Shown here piece by piece: positions 16,271 to 26,071 of a stretch of 64,000 nt of DNA; within the stretch, counting starts at the first letter, position 1; the number at the start of each line of letters is the position of its first letter. The translations under genes and the position numbers were made by a program. The stretch is from assembly GCA_004293905.1 (NCBI GenBank), contig RDZE01000018.1, positions 1 to 64,000 on the forward strand, written 5' to 3'. The stretch comes from Cytophagales bacterium (lineage in GTDB: Bacteria; Bacteroidota; Bacteroidia; Cytophagales; Microscillaceae). A model generated the notes under the pieces. It was not told the origin of the DNA. It made no database searches and saw nothing but the letters and a program-made list of their open reading frames with translations.

Positions 16271-17357
16271 GTCGTTATTCCTGCTGTTACTCACCATAGG
16301 AAGCACCCTTACCCATTTACAAGCACAAGAAAAGAAAAAATTAGAAAATTGGGTAATTCTGCCCATTGCCATTTTTTCACCCGAAACAGACTTTGGCGGA
16401 GGCTTACTCACCATGCGCGTTTTCAAACTAAGCCACGCCGATGATACCCTCACACGCACCTCGAATGTGCAAGCCTACGGGCTCTATACCACCAACAATC
16501 AACTGTTGATTTCTCCCCTCTACAATATTTTTACTAAAGGCGAAAAATGGATTATCAACGGAAATATAGGCTTTTTCCAATTTCCAGAGTATTATTATGG
16601 CATCGGGCACAATGCCCCCACCACACAAGAAGAATTAGTCGGTTATGATGCCTTTAGAATAGAACATCGAATGGTGAATCAACTCCGTCCTCATTTTTTT
16701 GTAGGAGGGCAATACCGTTTTTTTGATTTCAGCCAACTCAAACGCCCTACAAATGGATTGTTAGATACGACCCGTGTAGAAGGTTACAACGGTGCGGCAG
16801 TATCGGGTTTGGGCATTGTGTTGCTTTGGGACAATCGTAACAATATCACCTATACCACTAAAGGCAGTTTTTTAGAACTAACAGCCAATTTTCACGGAGG
16901 TATTTTAGGAGGAACGCACCAATTCAATATGTTCAGCCTTGATGCAAGAAAATTTTGGGCTATCCCATTCCGAAAAAAACACAAACACATCATCGCATTA
17001 CAATTCTACGGACGTAGTGTCGTAGAGGGAGTAGCCCCTTACAAACAACTTTCTGAATTAGGAGGAGATGTCATCATGCGGGGCTATTACACAGGGCGTT
17101 ATCGCGACAATCACCTCATAGCCGCCCAAGCCGAATATCGCCTACCTTTGATAGGTCGTTTTGGAGCTGCTTTTTTTGTAGGCGTAGGCGATGTAGCCGC
17201 ACAATGGGAAGATTTTGCACAGCAAACCCCCAAAATATCTTATGGCGGAGGGGTTCGATTCAATGTCAATCAAAAAGAAACCGTTAATATTCGCATTGAT
17301 TATGGTTTAGGCTACCAAACACAAGGATTGTATGTGAGGTTGATAGAGGCATTTTGA
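16254..17357 (+). CDS. Omp85/BamA-TamA-like outer membrane beta-barrel protein
   Basis: 367 residues with a signal peptide ending in LQAQ and no POTRA repeats, followed by a C-terminal Omp85-type barrel. The family motif appears as GGDVIMRGYYTGRYRD (about 269-284), followed by the strand LIAAQAEYRLPL. The protein ends in LYVRLIEAF, with the terminal aromatic residue typical of barrels. Short POTRA-less members are common in Bacteroidota and their cargo is unknown. The start overlaps the upstream hypothetical gene. Confidence 0.82.
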   Translation: MTKNLRSLFLLLLTIGSTLTHLQAQEKKKLENWVILPIAIFSPETDFGGGLLTMRVFKLSHADDTLTRTSNVQAYGLYTTNNQLLISPLYNIFTKGEKWIINGNIGFFQFPEYYYGIGHNAPTTQEELVGYDAFRIEHRMVNQLRPHFFVGGQYRFFDFSQLKRPTNGLLDTTRVEGYNGAAVSGLGIVLLWDNRNNITYTTKGSFLELTANFHGGILGGTHQFNMFSLDARKFWAIPFRKKHKHIIALQFYGRSVVEGVAPYKQLSELGGDVIMRGYYTGRYRDNHLIAAQAEYRLPLIGRFGAAFFVGVGDVAAQWEDFAQQTPKISYGGGVRFNVNQKETVNIRIDYGLGYQTQGLYVRLIEAF

Positions 17358-17382
17358 GGTAAAATTGAACCTCATCAAAGAA

Positions 17383-18120
17383 TCAAATTTGTAACAATTC
17401 ACAACATTTTTCAGCGGCGGCTTGTTCTGCCTTTTTCTTGCTCAATCCCGAACCCTTTGAGATAGGCGCATCACCTATGAATACTTGCGCTATAAATTCA
17501 CGTTGATGTTTGCTACCACGTTCTTCTATAATTTCAAAACGGACTTCTTTGCTTTCACGCTGTGCCCACTCAACCACAATGCTCTTAAAATTTTTATTAG
17601 TACCTACAATTTTATCCAAATCGAAATGAGGTTTGATGAGTTTATCAAGCACAAAAAATTTGCAACGCGTAAAACCCATGTCCAAGTAAACAGCACCTAC
17701 TAAGGCTTCCAAGGCATCGCCTGCTATAGAACGATACGCCATAGCACTGCGTCTGATGTTTTCGTAGCGAATAAGATGGTACAAACCAATTTTTCGCGAT
17801 AAATCATTCAAAGATTCACGATTGACTATCCGCGACCTGATTTCCGTTAAGAAACCCTCATCTTTAAAAGGGAATTTTTTGAATAAATACTCTGCGACAA
17901 TGATACCCAACACGGCATCACCTAAATACTCCAGTCGTTCGTTAGACTCTCGCACGCCTGTATTTGGGTGCACCTTCGACACCGAAGTATGGCTGACAGC
18001 CAATTGATAAAGAGAAAGATTTTTGGGTTTGCGCCCTATGATGTGTTGAATAGCTTGCGCAAGTTTTTTATCTTCTGTACTTTGTTTTTGGAATATGTTT
18101 TTTATCCAATGAGTAATCAC
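17383..18120 (-). CDS. rnc: Ribonuclease III
   Basis: Cleaves double-stranded RNA in rRNA and mRNA processing. It carries the catalytic signature ESNERLEYLGDAVLG, a second acidic motif in AGDALEALVGAVYLD, and a C-terminal double-stranded-RNA-binding domain ending GLSKKKAEQAAAEKC. At 245 residues it is of normal length. The start is GTG at 18120. It is the last gene of the acpP-fabF-rnc run, an order that is conserved in many bacteria. Confidence 0.95.
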   Translation of the reverse strand: MITHWIKNIFQKQSTEDKKLAQAIQHIIGRKPKNLSLYQLAVSHTSVSKVHPNTGVRESNERLEYLGDAVLGIIVAEYLFKKFPFKDEGFLTEIRSRIVNRESLNDLSRKIGLYHLIRYENIRRSAMAYRSIAGDALEALVGAVYLDMGFTRCKFFVLDKLIKPHFDLDKIVGTNKNFKSIVVEWAQRESKEVRFEIIEERGSKHQREFIAQVFIGDAPISKGSGLSKKKAEQAAAEKCCELLQI

Positions 18121-18231
18121 TTGTAAATACCTAAGGATTGGGACAATAAAAAAAGTAAAAAATTGACAGAGCGAGCATTACCTTTTTCAAAAAAAAGCAA
18201 TACCCACTATGTCAAAAAAAATGATGTTAGA

Positions 18232-19485
18232 TTAATCTTCAAATTTTTTGAAAATAACCGAGCTATTATGCCCTCCAAAGCCGAAACCATTGCTCATGAT
18301 GTAGTTGATAGTTCGTTTTTGGGCTTTATTGAATGTAAAATTCAATCGAGGGTCAAAGGCTTCATCATCTGTAAAATGGTTAATAGTGGGCGGAACCATT
18401 TGGTGTTGCATAGCTAAAATAGAAGCAACTGCCTCTATTGCGCCTGCTGCACCCAAAAGATGCCCAGTCATAGATTTTGTACTACTAATGTTTAGCTTGT
18501 AAGCCGCCTCTCCGAAAACTGCTTGAATGGCTTTCACCTCTTGTGGGTCGCCGATAGGGGTGGAAGTACCATGTACGTTGATATAATCTATTTGGTCAAC
18601 GCTTACACCTGAATCTTGGAGCGCATCTTCTATCACAAGTTTCACACCGATTCCTTCGGGGTGAGGAGCTGAGATATGATAAGCATCTGCCGAAAGCCCA
18701 CCACCGATGAGTTCGGCATAGATTTTCGCACCACGAGCTTTGGCGTGTTCATAGTCTTCTAAAATCAAGCAAGCACCACCTTCTCCCAATACAAATCCAT
18801 CTCTGTCTTTGTCAAAGGGGCGTGAGGCAGTAGCAGGGTCATCATTGCGCTCGCTCATAGCTTTCATTACACTAAACCCGCCCATACCTGCTTCAGTAAC
18901 TGCCGCTTCGGAGCCACCACTAATGATGATGTTGGCACGCCCCAAACGGATATAGTTAAAAGCATCAATAAAAGCATTGTTAGAAGAAGCACAAGCAGAA
19001 ACAGTGGTGAAGTTTAAGCCTCTTAGTCCGTATCGGATAGAAATATAGCCGCTTGCCATATTTGCTATCATCTTAGGAATGAAAAAAGGATTAAATCGGG
19101 GCGTACCATCTCCTTTGGCATAGTATTTTACTTCGTCTTCGAAAGTGCGTAGCCCTCCGATACCTGAAGCCCAAATAATGCCAATGCGGTCTTTGTTTAG
19201 TTTTTCCAAATCTAAGCCAGCGTCTTGCATTGCCTCTGTAGCTACGACATAGGCATATTGTGCATACCAGTCCAAACGTTTCGACTCTCTACGGTCGAGG
19301 TGTTGGTCTATGTTAAAGTTTTTTACTTCGCAAGCAAATCTTGTTTTGAATTTGGAAGCGTCAAATTTTGTAATAGGAGCAGCTCCACTCACACCCGCCG
19401 ATAATCCCTGCCAATACTCTTGTACATTATTACCAATAGGAGTGAGGGCACCCATTCCGGTTACAACTACTCTTTTAAGATTCAT
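18232..19485 (-). CDS. fabF: Beta-ketoacyl-ACP synthase II
   Basis: Condenses malonyl-ACP with acyl-ACP during fatty-acid elongation. The Cys-His-His triad is intact: Cys165 (VSACASSNN), His305 (VHGTSTPIGD) and His342 (GHLLGAAGAIE). At 417 residues it has full length, with the FabF-type N-terminus RVVVTGMGALTPIG. It follows acpP by about 38 bp on the same strand. Confidence 0.97.
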   Translation of the reverse strand: MNLKRVVVTGMGALTPIGNNVQEYWQGLSAGVSGAAPITKFDASKFKTRFACEVKNFNIDQHLDRRESKRLDWYAQYAYVVATEAMQDAGLDLEKLNKDRIGIIWASGIGGLRTFEDEVKYYAKGDGTPRFNPFFIPKMIANMASGYISIRYGLRGLNFTTVSACASSNNAFIDAFNYIRLGRANIIISGGSEAAVTEAGMGGFSVMKAMSERNDDPATASRPFDKDRDGFVLGEGGACLILEDYEHAKARGAKIYAELIGGGLSADAYHISAPHPEGIGVKLVIEDALQDSGVSVDQIDYINVHGTSTPIGDPQEVKAIQAVFGEAAYKLNISSTKSMTGHLLGAAGAIEAVASILAMQHQMVPPTINHFTDDEAFDPRLNFTFNKAQKRTINYIMSNGFGFGGHNSSVIFKKFED

Positions 19486-19523
19486 TGATACCTAATTAAG
19501 AAAGTGTTGAATAAGAAAGCATA

Positions 19524-19757
19524 TTACTTAACGTGTTCTTCTAAATAAGAAACTGCCTGCCCTACGGTAGCAATATTCTCAGCGTGTTCATCAGGAATTG
19601 AAATTTCGAACTCTTTTTCGAATTCCATAATCAATTCGACTGTGTCCAACGAATCGGCACCTAAATCGTTAGTAAAGTTTGCCTCAGGTGTTATTTCTGA
19701 TTCATCAACACCCAATTTGTCAATGATGATTTTCTTTACTCTTTCTGCAATGGACAT
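19524..19757 (-). CDS. acpP: Acyl carrier protein
   Basis: Carries acyl chains on a phosphopantetheine attached to Ser36 in the [10 protein letters not shown] motif. The 77 residues start at the Met at 19757 (MSIAERVKK), which matches the family. The upstream in-frame extension to 19808 would add an unrelated 17 residues and is rejected. It is strongly acidic, as expected, and is the first gene of the acpP-fabF-rnc operon. Confidence 0.97.
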   Translation of the reverse strand: MSIAERVKKIIIDKLGVDESEITPEANFTNDLGADSLDTVELIMEFEKEFEISIPDEHAENIATVGQAVSYLEEHVK

Positions 19758-19869
19758 TTTATAAAAAGTTTTAGTTAAAAAAAAACACTGCAAAGAAATA
19801 TATTTCATTGCAATTTGCCAAATAGAGCAGTAAAAATATTTTTTTTACGCTTTTTTCAGGACTATTTTT

Positions 19870-19877
19870 TATCTTTG
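19870..19877 (+). promoter_or_regulatory. -7 element of the DUF2911 gene
   Basis: TATCTTTG, 39 bases before the ATG at 19917. It lies inside the longer open frame, arguing that the frame's upstream part is untranslated. Confidence 0.5.
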
Positions 19878-19916
19878 CAAATCACTCATTTAGCAACTCC
19901 AAACTCCCAACAAAAT

Positions 19917-20456
19917 ATGATTAGACGTATTCTCATTATTACAGGTATTGTCATTTCTGTTCTTATTGTCCTTTTCTATGTGTTGCGTACCTATACCAAA
20001 TCGCACAGCCCCGCTACCGAAGCCAAAATTAAATTCAAAGACACTGAAATCTCTGTTAAATATTGCCAACCCGCCAAAAAAGGAAGGGAAATTTTTGGTA
20101 AATTAGTGCCTTATGGCAAAGTATGGCGCACAGGGGCAAATGAAGCCACAGAGATTACTTTTTCTACTGATGTAATCATTAACAATGATAAAGAACTCAA
20201 AGCAGGCACTTATACACTTTTCACCATTCCTGATGAAAAACAATGGATTATTATTTTCAATGGTGTTTTAGGGCAATGGGGACATTTTACTTATGATGAA
20301 AGCAAAGACGTTGCTCGTACTCAAGCAAAAGTAGAAGCAATAGAAAACGTAAAAGAAAACCTTACGATTGATTTGCAAGCAGGCACTGAAGAAGCCAATA
20401 TGTTGATTATGTGGGATAAAACACAAGTAAAAGTAAGCATTAAGCCTAAAAAATAA
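19917..20456 (+). CDS. DUF2911 protein, membrane-anchored
   Basis: 179 residues from the Met at 19917. It has one N-terminal transmembrane or signal-anchor segment (RRILIITGIVISVLIVLFYV) and then a DUF2911 domain, recognisable by YCQPAKKGREIFG, LVPYGKVWRTGANEATEI, LKAGTYTLFTIP and WGHFTYDESKDVAR. The family is periplasmic and of unknown function, typical of Bacteroidota. The longer frame from 19815 covers the promoter and is not used. Confidence 0.85.
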   Translation: MIRRILIITGIVISVLIVLFYVLRTYTKSHSPATEAKIKFKDTEISVKYCQPAKKGREIFGKLVPYGKVWRTGANEATEITFSTDVIINNDKELKAGTYTLFTIPDEKQWIIIFNGVLGQWGHFTYDESKDVARTQAKVEAIENVKENLTIDLQAGTEEANMLIMWDKTQVKVSIKPKK

Positions 20457-20482
20457 CTCGTTTTTAAGCTCCTAAAATCTCG

Positions 20483-20522
20483 ATATTCCACTTTTTCAAG
20501 AAAGAAGAAGTGGAATATTTTT
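20483..20522. terminator. Terminator between DUF2911 and ruvX
   Basis: An 11-bp perfect stem, ATATTCCACTT (20483-20493) with AAGTGGAATAT (20508-20518), followed by T. It serves the convergent genes. Confidence 0.8.
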
Positions 20523-20535
20523 GTTAGTTATAGAT

Positions 20536-20949
20536 TTATGTTTTTTTAGCAAGAAAAGATTGTAAAATAATAGTAGCACTGATTTTGTCTAAGTTGCCTT
20601 TTTCTTTTCTATACTTTTTAGAAGTGCCCCCTGCTATCATCGTTTCTTGTGCTATTTTTGAGCTAAAACGCTCATCTTCCCAATGTAAGGGCAAATCGGG
20701 GAAGAGTGCTGCCAATTTTTCAGCAAATGAGCGCACCAAAACAGTAGTAGTAGTGTCCTCACTTTTCAAAGAAAGAGGCAATCCAATGACGATTGCCTCC
20801 ACAGATTCCTTTTTGATGTACTCACGAAGGTAATCCCATATTTTTCCATTATCTATAGTGTCTAAAGGGGTAGCAATGATTTGGAGAGGGTCAGTAACAG
20901 CCAAGCCTATTCTTTTTTCGCCATAGTCTATAGCCAAAATACGCCCCAT
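20536..20949 (-). CDS. ruvX: RuvX/YqgF RNase H-fold protein
   Basis: A putative Holliday-junction resolvase or 5' rRNA-processing nuclease of the YqgF family. It is 137 residues with ILAIDYGEKRIGLAVTDP at the N-terminus (the first catalytic Asp is in AIDYG), VIGLPLSL, and HWEDERFSS near the end. Its start overlaps the stop of the DUF4199 gene (TAATG). Confidence 0.92.
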   Translation of the reverse strand: MGRILAIDYGEKRIGLAVTDPLQIIATPLDTIDNGKIWDYLREYIKKESVEAIVIGLPLSLKSEDTTTTVLVRSFAEKLAALFPDLPLHWEDERFSSKIAQETMIAGGTSKKYRKEKGNLDKISATIILQSFLAKKT

Positions 20950-21479
20950 TATGCTATTTCCTCTCGGTTTTTATGCAATATTGCCGAAATAATGAGTGAA
21001 ATGATGCCACCTAAAATCAAAGAACTTATAACACCTAATACAAACATTACCCCTGTGTTCAAAAGAAAATCTGTAAATTGCATTGCTTGTTCTATCTGTT
21101 CATCACCCATGCCTGCTTGTTGAACTTGTAAAACTGCATCTTTACGTAATTTTTCTATGATAGTAGGGTCTATAAAATCTAAAAGAAGGATATTGAAAAA
21201 GCCACCAATGACTGCCGAAATTACGGAGCTCATAGTACCCAAGCCAAAACCTGCCCCTAACGACATATAGCCTTGGTTTCGTTTTTTGTAGTCGTTCATT
21301 GCTACCACCAATACCAAAATAGAGATAGGAATAATGAGCCAGCTTAAACCACTGTTTGTACCTACTACATAAAATTGTAATAATGAGATGAGAATACCAG
21401 CACCTGCCGATATCAACCCATAGCGAAGTGCGATTTGTGTGGTCGAGGGTTTTTCATTTTCTGAGAGTTCTGTTGTCAT
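20949..21479 (-). CDS. DUF4199 membrane protein
   Basis: 176 residues with four transmembrane segments. It shows the family pattern of two N-terminal helices, the YKKRNQGYMSLGAGFGLG cytoplasmic-loop motif, and a soluble helix before the last helix pair. This is a Bacteroidota family of unknown function. It is translationally coupled to ruvX by a one-base overlap. Confidence 0.85.
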   Translation of the reverse strand: MTTELSENEKPSTTQIALRYGLISAGAGILISLLQFYVVGTNSGLSWLIIPISILVLVVAMNDYKKRNQGYMSLGAGFGLGTMSSVISAVIGGFFNILLLDFIDPTIIEKLRKDAVLQVQQAGMGDEQIEQAMQFTDFLLNTGVMFVLGVISSLILGGIISLIISAILHKNREEIA

Positions 21480-21566
21480 AGTATATTATTTTTATTTATA
21501 CAAAAATAGATAAAATTTAAAAAGTTTCTAAATTTGCAGAAAAAAAATAAAAATTCTCTCAAAAGA

Positions 21567-21598
21567 TTTGAAAGAGTGTTGATTAGTTCTTACATTTG
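21567..21598 (+). promoter_or_regulatory. Promoter of the actF-cox operon
   Basis: TTTG (21567-21570), a 20-bp spacer and TACATTTG (21591-21598), giving a leader of about 70 bases before actF. Confidence 0.65.
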
Positions 21599-21675
21599 AA
21601 GCATAAAATCAAACATTGATTTCAAACTGTAGTATCATTTTCATCAAAAATATAAAGTAAAAATCTAAAATAACT

Positions 21676-23025
21676 ATGGCTGAACACGCACATACATCCA
21701 TTGCAGATGAAAAAAATTTTGAATTTACAGCCGCCGCCAAACGCCGCCTTATGGTTGCTTTTGTCATTGGCTTGGTTTTGTTTATTATAGGAGTAGTATT
21801 ATTGGCTTCTGGTATTGATGGAGGCTCAAGCGGACACGAAGTAGAGAAACATGCCGCTATCACAGGTGGTGGTGGTGGGCACGATGCTCACGCAGATGAT
21901 TATCACTGGACAAAACGCGTGTTCGCTAACCTATGGCTCGATGCAGTACTCTTTAATGGAATAGCACTGATTGGTGTTTTCTTTGTAGCCGTTAATTATG
22001 TGGCGTATGCAGGCTGGTCAGTAGTATTCAGACGCATTCCCGAAGCATTTGGCTATTTCCTTATGGTTACCGCTGTTATTATTCCTGTGCTGTTCCTCGT
22101 ATCAGGACACGACCTATTTCATTGGACACACGCCGACCTCTATGACCCCTCAAGCCCTAATTATGATAAAATCTTGGTTGGTAAAAGAGGTTATTTGAAT
22201 ACACCTTTCTACATGATTCGTATGTTGGTGTATTTTGCCGCATGGATTGGTTTATTCTTCATCATTCGTCGCAATTCTCTTAAAGAAGATAGCCTCCCTA
22301 AACAAAATTACAAAACAGACAGTATCAAACTATACAATAAAAATGTATATATGTCAGCCGTATTTTTGTTTGTATTTGCAGTTACTTCCTCTACTTCTGC
22401 TTGGGATTGGGTGATGTCTATAGATGCGCATTGGTTTAGTACTATGTTTGGTTGGTATTGTTTCGCAAGTTGGTTCGTTTCGGGCTTGGCAACTATCACC
22501 CTTACTGTAATATTACTAAAAGAGCAAGGCTACTTAAAAGCAGTGAACGAAAACCACTTACACGATTTAGGCAAATTCATGTTTGCATTCAGTGTATTCT
22601 GGACATATATATGGTTCTCACAATTCCACTTATACCACTATGCCAACATTCCTGAAGAAATCATTTACTTTACAGAGCGTTTCAGCGGTCATAATGGTAT
22701 CTACTTTGGTGTTTTCTTCTTGAATTTATTCGTTAATTTTGCTTTCCCTTTCTTAATGTTAATGACTCGCAATGCAAAACGCAAGATGCTAATACTTAAG
22801 ATAGTTGCCATTGGTATTCTCGTTGGTCATTATTTAGATTTCTACCTTATGGTAATGCCCGGCACAGTAGGCAAACACGCTGGATTCGGACCTGTGGAGT
22901 TCGGAGCCTTGATAATGTTCATTTCTGCATTCATATACGTAATCTCTAATGCACTCTCGAAAGCGAACATCGTTCCTAAAAATGACCCTTTCATCAAAGA
23001 AAGTGTAAATCACGTAGTAGTATAA
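21676..23025 (+). CDS. actF: Alternative complex III subunit ActF (quinol:cytochrome c oxidoreductase)
   Basis: 449 residues with about ten transmembrane helices. It is an NrfD-like membrane subunit of alternative complex III, which oxidises menaquinol and passes electrons to a cytochrome c oxidase. The SGHDLFHWTHADLYDP and AWDWVMSIDAHWFSTMFGWY stretches are characteristic of ActF. The N-terminal loop is His/Gly-rich (GGGGGHDAHADDYHW). It is the first gene of the operon and is followed by coxB. The other ACIII genes that normally precede it are absent: upstream are DUF4199 and ruvX on the other strand. Confidence 0.88.
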   Translation: MAEHAHTSIADEKNFEFTAAAKRRLMVAFVIGLVLFIIGVVLLASGIDGGSSGHEVEKHAAITGGGGGHDAHADDYHWTKRVFANLWLDAVLFNGIALIGVFFVAVNYVAYAGWSVVFRRIPEAFGYFLMVTAVIIPVLFLVSGHDLFHWTHADLYDPSSPNYDKILVGKRGYLNTPFYMIRMLVYFAAWIGLFFIIRRNSLKEDSLPKQNYKTDSIKLYNKNVYMSAVFLFVFAVTSSTSAWDWVMSIDAHWFSTMFGWYCFASWFVSGLATITLTVILLKEQGYLKAVNENHLHDLGKFMFAFSVFWTYIWFSQFHLYHYANIPEEIIYFTERFSGHNGIYFGVFFLNLFVNFAFPFLMLMTRNAKRKMLILKIVAIGILVGHYLDFYLMVMPGTVGKHAGFGPVEFGALIMFISAFIYVISNALSKANIVPKNDPFIKESVNHVVV

Positions 23026-23100
23026 CTCAAAACATTTTTATAAAACAAAAAATTATAAAAGTAAATAAATTAACCATCAATAACTAAATCATACTTAAAT

Positions 23101-24156
23101 ATGCTTGGTTTCATTATAGGCGTCATCGTTGCACTCATCTTATCGGTTTTATTTATGTTGTTCCGTATCCAAACATTAGTTTCTTTGGTGAAGACAGCAA
23201 AAAGCCGTGTAGATAGTTTTAATAAACTCAATGCTGCGTTGATGCTCATTGTGCCTGTTATAGGCTTCATACTCTTTATTTGGTATTCGGGTGTAGCTTC
23301 CCAATACTATCTGCCCGAACCCGCATCGGAGCATGGCAAAATGACTGACGGAATGTTTTGGATTACTATTTATGTCATTACGGCTATGTTCTTGCTTACT
23401 AACGTACTTCTTTTCTTCTTTGCCTTCCGTTATCAATACAAAGAGGGGTACAAAGCAAGTTTCTTCCACGATAATACTCGCCTTGAGATCGTTTGGACTA
23501 TCATCCCTGCTGCCATTATGACTTGGTTAGTACTTTATGGAAACTACATTTGGTGGGAAATTATGAAAGATCCTCCAAAAGATGCTGTAGTTGTAGAGTT
23601 GATGGGGCATCAGTTTGCTTGGAAAGTACGTTACCCCGGCAAAGATAATGCTTTGGGTAAGTATGATTTCCGCCTTACTGACAATGTAAATGAAATGGGT
23701 ATTGATTTCGAAGATAAAAATGCCAATGACGACTTTATGTCAGGCGAAATACATATTCCTGTGAATCACCCTATTTTATTCAAAATCAGAGCGCGTGATG
23801 TATTACACAGTGTGTTTGCACCTCACTTCCGTCTAAAAATGGATGCAGTCCCTGGTATGCCTACACAATTCTTATTTACACCTACCAAAACCACTGAACA
23901 AATGCGAACTGAATTGAACAATCCTAAATTCAATTACGAAATCGCTTGTACGGAAGTTTGTGGTCGTGGGCACTTTGCTATGCGCCTTATTGTGATAGTA
24001 GAAGACGAAGCAACCTATAAAAAATGGTATGCTGCACAAAAACCTTTCTTAGAAAATAACCCTAATTATAAGGGAAAAGGCTTGAACCAATACTTGAAGA
24101 AAAACTTGGCTGAAAGTCAACAAAACACTAAAGAAAAAGCTTCTTTGATTCCTTAA
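23101..24156 (+). CDS. coxB: Cytochrome c oxidase subunit II
   Basis: Accepts electrons through a binuclear CuA centre. The ligands are present in CTEVCGRGHFAM (Cys283, Cys287, His291, Met294), with the upstream His in RDVLHSVFAPHFR. Three hydrophobic helices are present: an extra N-terminal one before the two usual ones. No haem-c motif is fused at the end. It is the second gene of the operon, about 75 bp after actF. Confidence 0.95.
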   Translation: MLGFIIGVIVALILSVLFMLFRIQTLVSLVKTAKSRVDSFNKLNAALMLIVPVIGFILFIWYSGVASQYYLPEPASEHGKMTDGMFWITIYVITAMFLLTNVLLFFFAFRYQYKEGYKASFFHDNTRLEIVWTIIPAAIMTWLVLYGNYIWWEIMKDPPKDAVVVELMGHQFAWKVRYPGKDNALGKYDFRLTDNVNEMGIDFEDKNANDDFMSGEIHIPVNHPILFKIRARDVLHSVFAPHFRLKMDAVPGMPTQFLFTPTKTTEQMRTELNNPKFNYEIACTEVCGRGHFAMRLIVIVEDEATYKKWYAAQKPFLENNPNYKGKGLNQYLKKNLAESQQNTKEKASLIP

Positions 24157-24178
24157 AAAAATTAAAATATAAAAGACT

Positions 24179-26071
24179 ATGGCAATAGAAACACATACAA
24201 ACGTAAGTCATGACGTGCATGGACATGCACACCATGACGGACATCACCATCACAAAGAAACCTTCATTACGAAATATATATTCAGTGAAGACCATAAAAT
24301 GATTGCCAAACAATTCCTGATTTCAGGTTTGATATGGGCGTTCATTGGTGGGGCTATGTCAATAATATTCCGTCTTCAGTTGGGATTCCCCGATATGAAC
24401 CTTAGTTTCTTAAGACCTATTTTAGGAGGTTGGATATTAGAAACAGGCAAATTAGACCCTGAGTTTTATTTGGCATTGGTAACGATGCACGGTACTATTA
24501 TGGTGTTCTTTGTACTTACAGCAGGTTTGAGTGGTACTTTCAGTAACTTCCTCATTCCTTTGCAGATAGGTGCGCGCGATATGGCATCAGGTTTTATGAA
24601 CATGCTTTCTTATTGGTTTTTCTTTGTGGCGAGCCTTATCATGTTCTTTTCTATTTTCCTTGAAACAGGTCCTGCAAGTGGGGGCTGGGTAGTTTATCCT
24701 CCTTTAAGTGCATTGCCTCAGGCGATGCCCGGTTCAGGTTTAGGGATGACTATGTGGTTAGTAAGTATGGCATTGTTCATTGTATCTTCACTTTTAGGAG
24801 GTATCAACTATATTACAACAGTAATTAATATGCGTACAAGAGGTATGTCTTTTTCACGTCTTCCTCTTACAATATGGGCGTTTTTCTTAACAGCCATCAT
24901 AGGCTTGTTGTCTTTCCCTGTATTGTTTGCTGCTGCTTTATTATTGATATTTGATAGAAGTTTTGGAACAAGTTTTTATTTATCTGAAATATACATAGAT
25001 GGTCAGGCTCTACCCAATATGGGAGGTAGCCCTATTTTATACCAACACTTATTTTGGTTCTTAGGACACCCCGAAGTATATATTGTGTTGTTACCTGCCT
25101 TGGGTATTACCTCAGAAATCATTGCTACTAATGCTCGTAAGCCTATTTTTGGGTATCGTGCAATGGTTATGTCAATGGTAGCGATTGGTATTCTGTCTTT
25201 CATTGTGTGGGCTCACCACATGTTTGTTACAGGTATGAATCCTTTCTTGGGCTCTATCTTTATGTTCCTTACCTTGATTATTGCTGTTCCTTCGGCAGTA
25301 AAAGCCTTTAACTACATCACTACTTTGTGGCGTGGTAACATCATCTTTACTCCTGCGATGTTATTTTCTATTGGTTTAGTATCAGTGTTTATTTCGGGAG
25401 GGGTAACGGGTATTGTATTAGGAAACAATGCATTAGATATTCAATTGCACGATACTTATTTCGTAGTGGCTCACTTCCACATCGTAATGGGTAGTGCTTC
25501 TTTCTTTGGCTTTATGGCAGGTGTTTATCATTGGTTTCCTAAAATGTTTGGTCGTATGATGGATCCTAATTTAGGGTATCTACACTTCTGGCTTACATTT
25601 ATAGGCATATATATGGTATTTTTCCCTATGCACTATATCGGTATTGCAGGTTTCCCTCGTCGCTATTACTCATTCACAAGTTTTGATGCTTTCAAAATAT
25701 TCTCAGACTTAAATATGTTTATTAGTGCCGCAGCCATCATTACCTTTGCCGCACAGTCAATTTTTGCTTTTAATTTTATATATAGTATTTTTAAAGGTAA
25801 AAAAGCACCTGAAAATCCTTGGCTCTCTAATACCTTAGAATGGACTACACCTCGCTTACCCGGGCACGGCAATTGGGAGGGAGACATTCCTACGGTACAT
25901 CGTTGGGCTTATGATTATAGCAAGCCTAATGCAGATAAAGACGGGTTTGATGATTTCATTCCGCAATATGTACCTTTATCTAAAACTCCTCATTCTAACC
26001 TGCCTCATGAGCAAGAGTTAGCTAAATTTGAGCAAGAGGAGGAACAGTCTAACGTAAATGCTCAACACTAA
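24179..26071 (+). CDS. coxA: Cytochrome c oxidase subunit I
   Basis: The haem-copper catalytic subunit, 630 residues with twelve or more helices. Ligand motifs are present: HGTIMVFF, the CuB ligand and cross-linked Tyr in GHPEVYIVLLPALG, WAHHMF, and HDTYFVVAHFHIVMG with both haem ligands. The Tyr in HPEVY indicates an A-type enzyme. The N-terminal 26 residues are strikingly His-rich (HGHAHHDGHHHH). The 3' end overlaps ctaA by 14 bp, which suggests coupled translation. Confidence 0.97.
   Translation: MAIETHTNVSHDVHGHAHHDGHHHHKETFITKYIFSEDHKMIAKQFLISGLIWAFIGGAMSIIFRLQLGFPDMNLSFLRPILGGWILETGKLDPEFYLALVTMHGTIMVFFVLTAGLSGTFSNFLIPLQIGARDMASGFMNMLSYWFFFVASLIMFFSIFLETGPASGGWVVYPPLSALPQAMPGSGLGMTMWLVSMALFIVSSLLGGINYITTVINMRTRGMSFSRLPLTIWAFFLTAIIGLLSFPVLFAAALLLIFDRSFGTSFYLSEIYIDGQALPNMGGSPILYQHLFWFLGHPEVYIVLLPALGITSEIIATNARKPIFGYRAMVMSMVAIGILSFIVWAHHMFVTGMNPFLGSIFMFLTLIIAVPSAVKAFNYITTLWRGNIIFTPAMLFSIGLVSVFISGGVTGIVLGNNALDIQLHDTYFVVAHFHIVMGSASFFGFMAGVYHWFPKMFGRMMDPNLGYLHFWLTFIGIYMVFFPMHYIGIAGFPRRYYSFTSFDAFKIFSDLNMFISAAAIITFAAQSIFAFNFIYSIFKGKKAPENPWLSNTLEWTTPRLPGHGNWEGDIPTVHRWAYDYSKPNADKDGFDDFIPQYVPLSKTPHSNLPHEQELAKFEQEEEQSNVNAQH

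Noticed and set aside
19758-19808. N-terminal extension of acyl carrier protein
   Set aside because: The added 17 residues are unlike any ACP, whereas MSIAERVKK is the normal start.
19815-19916. 34-codon N-terminal extension of the DUF2911 protein
   Set aside because: It contains the -7 box TATCTTTG, and the hydrophobic anchor starts naturally at 19917.
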